DNA of 12,721 nucleotides from JAAYUD01 sp036846645. Lineage in GTDB: Bacteria; Bacteroidota; Bacteroidia; Bacteroidales; Bacteroidaceae. Made by a program: the position numbers and the translations under genes. The stretch lies in NCBI GenBank assembly GCA_036846645.1, contig DAIUBN010000081.1, positions 1 through 12,721 of the forward strand, written 5' to 3'. Positions within the stretch are counted from its first letter, which is position 1, and every line of letters starts with the position of its first letter. Below, piece after piece: positions 8,374 to 12,721 of this stretch. A model generated the notes under the pieces. The model was not told the origin of the DNA and made no database searches. It saw nothing but the letters and a program-made list of their open reading frames with translations.

Positions 8374-8386
8374 TTTGATAATCAAA
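8374..8386. promoter_or_regulatory. 13-bp dyad, candidate regulator-binding site
   Basis: TTTGAT and ATCAAA flank a single central A, making a perfect 6-1-6 inverted repeat. It sits about 100 bp upstream of the susC -7 box, a position suited to an activator. The binding role is inference, since AT-rich gaps can hold such dyads by chance. Confidence 0.35.
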
Positions 8387-8470
8387 TAGTTATGTTCTGA
8401 TGAGTATCTACAATCGTTCTCTCGTTATGTTTTTTAATTATTATGATATTCTATATGACATTTATTTCAA

Positions 8471-10096
8471 TTAGATACTTTGAAGATAGGCTGTCAAGTC
8501 TTGGTCGACGGGTAGTTCGAGAGCTTTCCTCAGTCTATATCGGTTCATATTGATAGTCTTTGGAATATTACCAGTGAGCATGGCTATTTCTTTGGTCGAT
8601 AGGTTGACTCTTAATAGTGTAGCCAGATGCTTTTCTCCCTGTGTCAACTTGGGGTGACGTAGAAGCAGTCTGTTTTGGAATGCTTGATTTTTCTCTTCGA
8701 TATTTAAGAGTAGTGCATCATTGGTCTTATCACCTGCCTGATATTGCGAGATGAAGGCATTTATTTTCTTGAGATGAGCCACTTGTTCGTTGGGTTCCAT
8801 CTTATAGCCCTCCTTTATCATATTTCTAATCTTATCGAGGAGTTCGTTTCTGCTCTTCAAGAATACTGCCAGGTCAGTTGTCTCTTTTCTGCTATCGTCG
8901 AGTTCGGTGTGAATATTATTCAGCTCGAGTTGCTGTAGCTTCACTTTCTGTTCGGCAAGTTCGTGTTCCGACTGTTCCAGTTTATAGCGGGCATTGATGA
9001 GGTCGATATTCTTTTTCTTCTTTGCCCAATAATAATAAAAGAAACTGATGGCTGTTATCATCACTAGCAGGAATATCAGTAGTGTGATGTTGCGTTTCAG
9101 AATCTCTACTTCATACTTTTGTTGTTTAGTCTCATTGGCTTGCTGTTGTTTCTGATATTTCTTGTAGAGTATGTCTTGTTCAACAGTTCTCAGCTTATTG
9201 GCACTTTGTATTTCCCGGCTCAGATTGTAGAGCTCGTTCAGTCTTTGATAGGCCTCTTTGTAGTTGCCCATGGCATTGTAAACCCAGGAAGAATATTCGT
9301 AATTGTCGCAAATCAATTCTTTTGCTCCAATACTATTGGCAATATTCAAGGCTTTCTTTAGTGCTTGTAGCGCTTCGGGGTATCTCTTGGCATAGAAATA
9401 TTGTTTGCCCATATTGTTATAGTTCTCGCCAAGCGACCAGTTGGCTCGTAGGTTTTTATTGATAACGATACATTCGTTGAGCCAGCCCAGCTTTTGGTTG
9501 ATATTGCCGGAGTAGAGACATAAATTATTCAGATTGGAAGCAATCTGCTTGATATTCTTTTTCTCTCGATTGATGGCAACAGCCTTCATCAAGAATCTGT
9601 CAGCCAGTTGATATTCATCTAAATAGGTATAGATAATGCCTCGGTTGTTATAGCATCGAGCTAACGATTCCATATCGTTTCTAACTTTTGCAAGTGCCGT
9701 GGCCTGATCGTTTAGTTTGATTGCTTTGTTGCAATCGGAGAGTGTGCAGTAGAGCAGGCTCATGAAATTGTAGATATCGCAGAGTATCTTCTTATCACTC
9801 TTTGGAACGATATCTGTTGCTTCGTAAAGTGAAACCAAACTGCCGTCGATATTGCCCAAAAGTCTTTCGGCTTGGGCATATAAGAATAGGGCTTGTGCCT
9901 TGGTCTGTGGTGCCTCTTGTACTTCGGAACTATTAATGACTTTGAGCGATAATAATGCCGATAGGCGGGGATTGCCTAACAATTCTTGTTGGGCTCGCTT
10001 TAAATTGCTGTCAATGTCATCTTCGTTTGCCATTGCAGAAAGTGGAAACAATAGGATTATTCCACATAGAATAGTCGTAAAATGATTCTTTCTCAT
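8471..10096 (-). CDS. Membrane-anchored TPR sensor with C-terminal LuxR-like HTH (SusR-type regulator)
   Basis: A 541-residue putative one-component regulator of the neighbouring susCD genes. A signal peptide (residues 1-23, PLSAMA-N) is followed by about six TPR-like helical repeats (roughly 30-295; for example NYNNMGKQYFYAKRYPEALQALKKALNI at 225-252). After a charged linker (296-336) comes one membrane helix, ITLLIFLLVMITAISFFYYYW (337-357), followed by KKKK, which places the C-terminus in the cytoplasm. A coiled coil (about 363-425) leads to the HTH at 484-526 (LTQGEKHLATLL...STKEIAMLTGNIPKTINMNRYRLRKAL), with the TKEIA and PKTINMNRYRLRK pattern of LuxR recognition helices. No receiver, kinase or AraC domain is present. 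The layout suggests that ligand binding in the periplasm is passed across the membrane to a DNA-binding domain, as proposed for SusR. The glycan signal is unknown. It starts 36 bp after the dxs stop with no -7 box between, so it may depend on dxs read-through. Confidence 0.85.
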   Translation of the reverse strand: MRKNHFTTILCGIILLFPLSAMANEDDIDSNLKRAQQELLGNPRLSALLSLKVINSSEVQEAPQTKAQALFLYAQAERLLGNIDGSLVSLYEATDIVPKSDKKILCDIYNFMSLLYCTLSDCNKAIKLNDQATALAKVRNDMESLARCYNNRGIIYTYLDEYQLADRFLMKAVAINREKKNIKQIASNLNNLCLYSGNINQKLGWLNECIVINKNLRANWSLGENYNNMGKQYFYAKRYPEALQALKKALNIANSIGAKELICDNYEYSSWVYNAMGNYKEAYQRLNELYNLSREIQSANKLRTVEQDILYKKYQKQQQANETKQQKYEVEILKRNITLLIFLLVMITAISFFYYYWAKKKKNIDLINARYKLEQSEHELAEQKVKLQQLELNNIHTELDDSRKETTDLAVFLKSRNELLDKIRNMIKEGYKMEPNEQVAHLKKINAFISQYQAGDKTNDALLLNIEEKNQAFQNRLLLRHPKLTQGEKHLATLLRVNLSTKEIAMLTGNIPKTINMNRYRLRKALELPVDQDLTAYLQSI

Positions 10097-10132
10097 AGTA
10101 AATGATGATATATAAAGACCGCTGGTGACGGT

Positions 10133-12046
10133 TTACTTCACCAGTTTCTCTATTTCTTCGCAGATGCCTTCTTCGTCCATTCCGCAGAGATGATAGAGCT
10201 GATCGACAGTGCCGTGCTCGACAAACTCATCTGGGGTTCCTATCCTTGTGATTTGAAGGTGGTAACCATGGTCGTTCATATAGTCGGTGATGATGCTGCC
10301 GATGCCTCCTTCGTTCACGCCGTCTTCGATAGTGATTAACTTACCGAACTTGCCGGCAATCTCATCGAGCATTTCCGTATCGAGTGGTTTGGCAAATCGA
10401 AGGTCGTAGTGGGCAATACTGATATTCAGTTTCGCTTCGGCTATCTCTATCGCTTTTTCTGCTTTCGTTCCGAGTGGACCGTAAGAAATGATGGCCAAGT
10501 CGACACCTTCTTTCAGTTTGCGACCTTTGCCTACCGGAATCTCTTCGAAAGGACATTGCCAATCGACAATAGAACCGCGACCTCTGGGGTAGCGTATCAT
10601 GAAGGGTCCCTTATCGGGTAGTTGGGCAGTGTACATCATTCTGCGCAATTCCCATTCGTTCATCGGAGAAGCCAGTGTCATATTGGGAACAGAGTGGAAT
10701 AAAGCAATATCGAACACACCGTGATGTGTCGGACCGTCTTCGCCTACTAGTCCTGCTCTATCCAGGCAGAACACGACATTAAGATTTGGAATCGCCACAT
10801 CGTGAATCACATTATCTACTGCTCGCTGCATGAAGGCAGAATAGATGTTGCAGAAAGGAAGCAGTCCATCTTTTGCCATACCGCCACTGAAAGTCACTGC
10901 ATGACCTTCGGCAATACCGACATCGAAAGTCCGTTTGGGCATGGCCTCCATCATGATATTCAGTGAACAGCCGGTAGGCATCGCTGGGGTGACACCGACA
11001 ATCTTTTCATTTTGTTCGGCAAGCTCTAATATCGTTTCGCCAAATACCTCTTGGAATTTGGGCGGTTGTCCGTCGTCGCTCTTCACAATGCGCTTTCCTG
11101 TCTCAGGATTGAACTTTCCTGGAGCATGCCAGATTGTAGCCGATTTCTCGGCAGGGGCAAAACCTTTTCCTTTCTTGGTGTGGATATGGAGCAGTTTCGG
11201 ACCTTCCATATCTTTTATATCATTGAGTACCCTAACCAGATTGACAACGTCGTGACCATCAATGGGACCAAAATAACGGATGTTCATACCGTCGAAAATG
11301 TTCTGCTGTTGTGCAGCCATCGACTTCAAACTATTACCGAAACGTATCAAAGCCTTTCTACGGTCTTCGTCCATCAGTCCGAGGCGCGACATGAGTCGGG
11401 CAATGCGGTATCTTACCTTATTATATCTTTTGGAAGTAGTGAACTTGGTGATGCGCAACAGATAATTCTTCATGCCGCCCACACTGCGGTCGATACTCAT
11501 GTTGTTGTCGTTGAGTATGATGAGCATGTTGTTGTGCACTGTAGAAACATTATTCAGTCCTTCGAACGATAGTCCGCCACTCATCGCACCATCTCCGATG
11601 ATAGCAACAATATGACGTTTCTCTTTCTTCAAATCGGCAGCGACAGCCATACCGAGACCGGCAGATATGGAATTCGAAGCATGTCCGCAAGTGAAAGTAT
11701 CGTATTCGCTTTCGAAAGGAGAGGGGAATGGACGGATACCGCCGAGTTTGCGGTTCGTACAGAATTGTTGGCGCCTACCAGTCAGAATCTTATGTCCATA
11801 AGCTTGATGACCAACGTCCCATACTAGCCTATCATAGGGCGTATTGAATACATAATGAAGAGCAACCGTCAGTTCGACAACACCAAGAGATGAAGCAAAA
11901 TGACCCGGATTGCGAGAAAGCTCATTAATGATGTCTTCACGCAGTTCTTTGCAAACTTCCGACAATTCTTCTACCGGCAATTGGCGTAAATCGGTAGGAG
12001 AATCTATATGTTTCAGTAAATCTGTATTTGATTCCGTTTGTTCCAT
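10133..12046 (-). CDS. dxs: 1-deoxy-D-xylulose-5-phosphate synthase
   Basis: A thiamine-diphosphate enzyme that condenses pyruvate and glyceraldehyde-3-phosphate to 1-deoxy-D-xylulose-5-phosphate, the first step of the MEP isoprenoid pathway, in the cytoplasm. At 637 residues it is near the usual length. H49 (NPGHFASSLG) and H80 (WDVGHQAYGHKIL) fall at the same numbers as the E. coli active-site histidines. The ThDP motif is GDGAMSGG (151-158) with LNDNNMSID up to 186, including N181. The catalytic glutamate of the pyrimidine domain is E380 in DVGIAEGHA. CLDRAGLVGEDGPTHHGVFD is also diagnostic. I choose the ATG at 12046; a TTG 21 bases upstream (12067) lies inside the promoter -7 box, and the residue numbering above supports the shorter form. 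The neighbouring PUL genes have no metabolic link to it; it looks like the housekeeping anchor beside which the PUL sits. Confidence 0.97.
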   Translation of the reverse strand: MEQTESNTDLLKHIDSPTDLRQLPVEELSEVCKELREDIINELSRNPGHFASSLGVVELTVALHYVFNTPYDRLVWDVGHQAYGHKILTGRRQQFCTNRKLGGIRPFPSPFESEYDTFTCGHASNSISAGLGMAVAADLKKEKRHIVAIIGDGAMSGGLSFEGLNNVSTVHNNMLIILNDNNMSIDRSVGGMKNYLLRITKFTTSKRYNKVRYRIARLMSRLGLMDEDRRKALIRFGNSLKSMAAQQQNIFDGMNIRYFGPIDGHDVVNLVRVLNDIKDMEGPKLLHIHTKKGKGFAPAEKSATIWHAPGKFNPETGKRIVKSDDGQPPKFQEVFGETILELAEQNEKIVGVTPAMPTGCSLNIMMEAMPKRTFDVGIAEGHAVTFSGGMAKDGLLPFCNIYSAFMQRAVDNVIHDVAIPNLNVVFCLDRAGLVGEDGPTHHGVFDIALFHSVPNMTLASPMNEWELRRMMYTAQLPDKGPFMIRYPRGRGSIVDWQCPFEEIPVGKGRKLKEGVDLAIISYGPLGTKAEKAIEIAEAKLNISIAHYDLRFAKPLDTEMLDEIAGKFGKLITIEDGVNEGGIGSIITDYMNDHGYHLQITRIGTPDEFVEHGTVDQLYHLCGMDEEGICEEIEKLVK

Positions 12047-12064
12047 ATTAGATATTTCTGCCTG

Positions 12065-12072
12065 CAAAAGTA
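12065..12072 (-). promoter_or_regulatory. Bacteroidetes -7 box for dxs
   Basis: On the minus strand the bases read TACTTTTG, a full TAnnTTTG match, 18 bases before the dxs ATG. This predicts a very short leader. No clear -33 element is seen upstream. Confidence 0.6.
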
Positions 12073-12158
12073 CAATTTTTTTTGTGTATATACCTTATAT
12101 TATTACAGCTTTCTAAAAATCTTTGCTAGCGAACTAAGCAAAAAGGTAATTATATCCG

Positions 12159-12166
12159 TATCTTTG
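12159..12166 (+). promoter_or_regulatory. Bacteroidetes -7 box for the DUF4861 gene
   Basis: TATCTTTG on the plus strand, a full TAnnTTTG match, 23 bases before the ATG at 12190. A second ATCTTTGC copy lies at 12119-12126 but lacks the initial T of the motif. With the dxs box it makes a divergent promoter pair in a 143-bp gap. Confidence 0.6.
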
Positions 12167-12189
12167 CCATACTATTATTCATATTAATC

Positions 12190-12721
12190 ATGAAATACCA
12201 AATTAAAAACATAGCGACATGTCTGTTTGCAGCGTGCCTTTCTTTGTCGAGCAGCTTGATAGCCCGGCCGGTAACTGTCTTCGTGAAGAATACTTCTTCT
12301 TTGTCGCGTCAGGGAGAAATGATAGAACTCAATGCCTCGAATGTGAAACAAAAAGTGGGCAATACTTTTATTGTTACTTACAAAGGAAAACAGCTCCCTT
12401 ATCAGATTACTTACGACGGCAAACTGATATTTCAAGTAGATATTCCTGCCAAGAGCAGTGCTACCTATATTATTAAGGTAGGAAAACCTGCGGCTTTCGA
12501 AGTAAAAACTACAGGCCGTCTGCATCCCGAACGCAAAGATGATATGGCTTGGGAGAACGATCGCATTGCTTATCGCTGCTACGGACCGGCTTTGCAGCAG
12601 TCGGGCGAAAAGGGATATGGCAATGATATATGGTTGAAGCGCACTTCAAAGTTGGTTTGCGATTTTCGTTATGGTCAGGAAGTGAGAGGCTATGCTCCCA
12701 TCGAAGCGTTGAGAAAGGAAG
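12190..12721 (+). CDS. Secreted DUF4861 family protein (3' end beyond window)
   Basis: The frame is open from the ATG at 12190 to the right edge (177 codons), so only the N-terminal part is seen. A signal peptide is clear: basic start, hydrophobic core CLFAACLSLSSSLIA, likely cleaved before RPVTV (residue 26). Residues 26-107 look like a beta-sandwich with small polar and hydrophobic alternation (VTVFVKNTSSLSRQGEMIEL, QLPYQITYDGKLIFQVDIP). The conserved block HPERKDDMAWENDRIAYRCYGP (112-133) is what I recognise as DUF4861. This family is often found in Bacteroidetes carbohydrate loci, where a role in polysaccharide processing is suspected; no activity can be assigned from the sequence. It points away from dxs, so it belongs to another unit that extends to the right. 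Confidence 0.8.
   Translation, partial: MKYQIKNIATCLFAACLSLSSSLIARPVTVFVKNTSSLSRQGEMIELNASNVKQKVGNTFIVTYKGKQLPYQITYDGKLIFQVDIPAKSSATYIIKVGKPAAFEVKTTGRLHPERKDDMAWENDRIAYRCYGPALQQSGEKGYGNDIWLKRTSKLVCDFRYGQEVRGYAPIEALRKE

Larger units (their letters stand above)
8222..8470. promoter_or_regulatory. susC upstream regulatory gap with candidate operators
   Basis: A 249-bp AT-rich gap between the regulator stop and the susC start. It holds the susC -7 box (8267-8274), a perfect 13-bp dyad TTTGATAATCAAA (8374-8386), and two approximate direct repeats starting AAACCT at 8292 and 8358, each running on to GATAA. CTACAA occurs three times (8310, 8353, 8408). I see no strong hairpin terminator for the regulator and no ORF of note. 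Confidence 0.45.

Noticed and set aside
8222..8470. Possible antisense small RNA of the kind known at some susC leaders
   Set aside because: No TAnnTTTG box on the plus strand in this gap; the closest (8370-8377 region) has one base too many between TA and TTTG.
10118..10132. Possible terminator hairpin after dxs (ACCG/CGGT around a 7-base loop)
   Set aside because: The stem is only 4 bp and no proper T-run follows, so it is too weak to call.
11051..11572. A 173-residue plus-strand open frame
   Set aside because: It is antisense to dxs, whose conserved motifs cover the same bases.
12184..12525. A 113-residue minus-strand open frame
   Set aside because: It is antisense to the DUF4861 gene, which has a promoter box, signal peptide and conserved block.

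Overview
The window is Bacteroidales DNA (Bacteroides, Phocaeicola, Parabacteroides or a close relative). The evidence is a SusC/SusD pair, four gene starts preceded by the Bacteroidetes -7 element TAnnTTTG, and the protein signatures. The genus cannot be fixed from the sequence alone. All genes but the last read on the minus strand, so the operon order runs from high to low coordinates.

Right edge (about 12047-12721): a divergent promoter region separates dxs (minus strand; isoprenoid precursor synthesis) from the start of a secreted DUF4861 protein (plus strand, cut by the window edge). Downstream of dxs, after 36 bp, lies a 541-residue membrane-anchored regulator. It has a signal peptide, a periplasmic TPR array, one membrane helix, a cytoplasmic coiled coil and a C-terminal LuxR-like helix-turn-helix, which is a SusR-type one-component layout. 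No promoter or convincing terminator is visible between dxs and this gene.

Centre (3536-8470): a 249-bp regulatory gap precedes a susC-like TonB-dependent transporter (1039 aa) and a susD-like surface lipoprotein (515 aa), 18 bp apart. The gap holds a -7 box for susC, a perfect 13-bp dyad and loosely repeated words that are candidate regulator sites. The transporter has no STN domain, so it is not of the sigma/anti-sigma signalling type. This fits control by the adjacent TPR/HTH protein.

Left part (1-3460): a hairpin closes the susCD unit and runs directly into a new promoter. From it, two short membrane genes overlapping by ATGA encode the N- and C-terminal halves of a split LysO-type (DUF340) lysine exporter. 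A large exported GH2 beta-galactosidase begins 16 bp after the second half and runs off the left edge. Its frame is continuous, with both catalytic glutamates visible.

Taken together this is a compact polysaccharide-utilisation locus: sensor/regulator, outer-membrane import pair and beta-galactosidase. Its unusual feature is a split amino-acid exporter that appears to share a transcript with the glycosidase. I see no RNA genes, CRISPR arrays, insertion sequences or integrase sites. The only non-coding stretches are short intergenic gaps, all under 300 bp.
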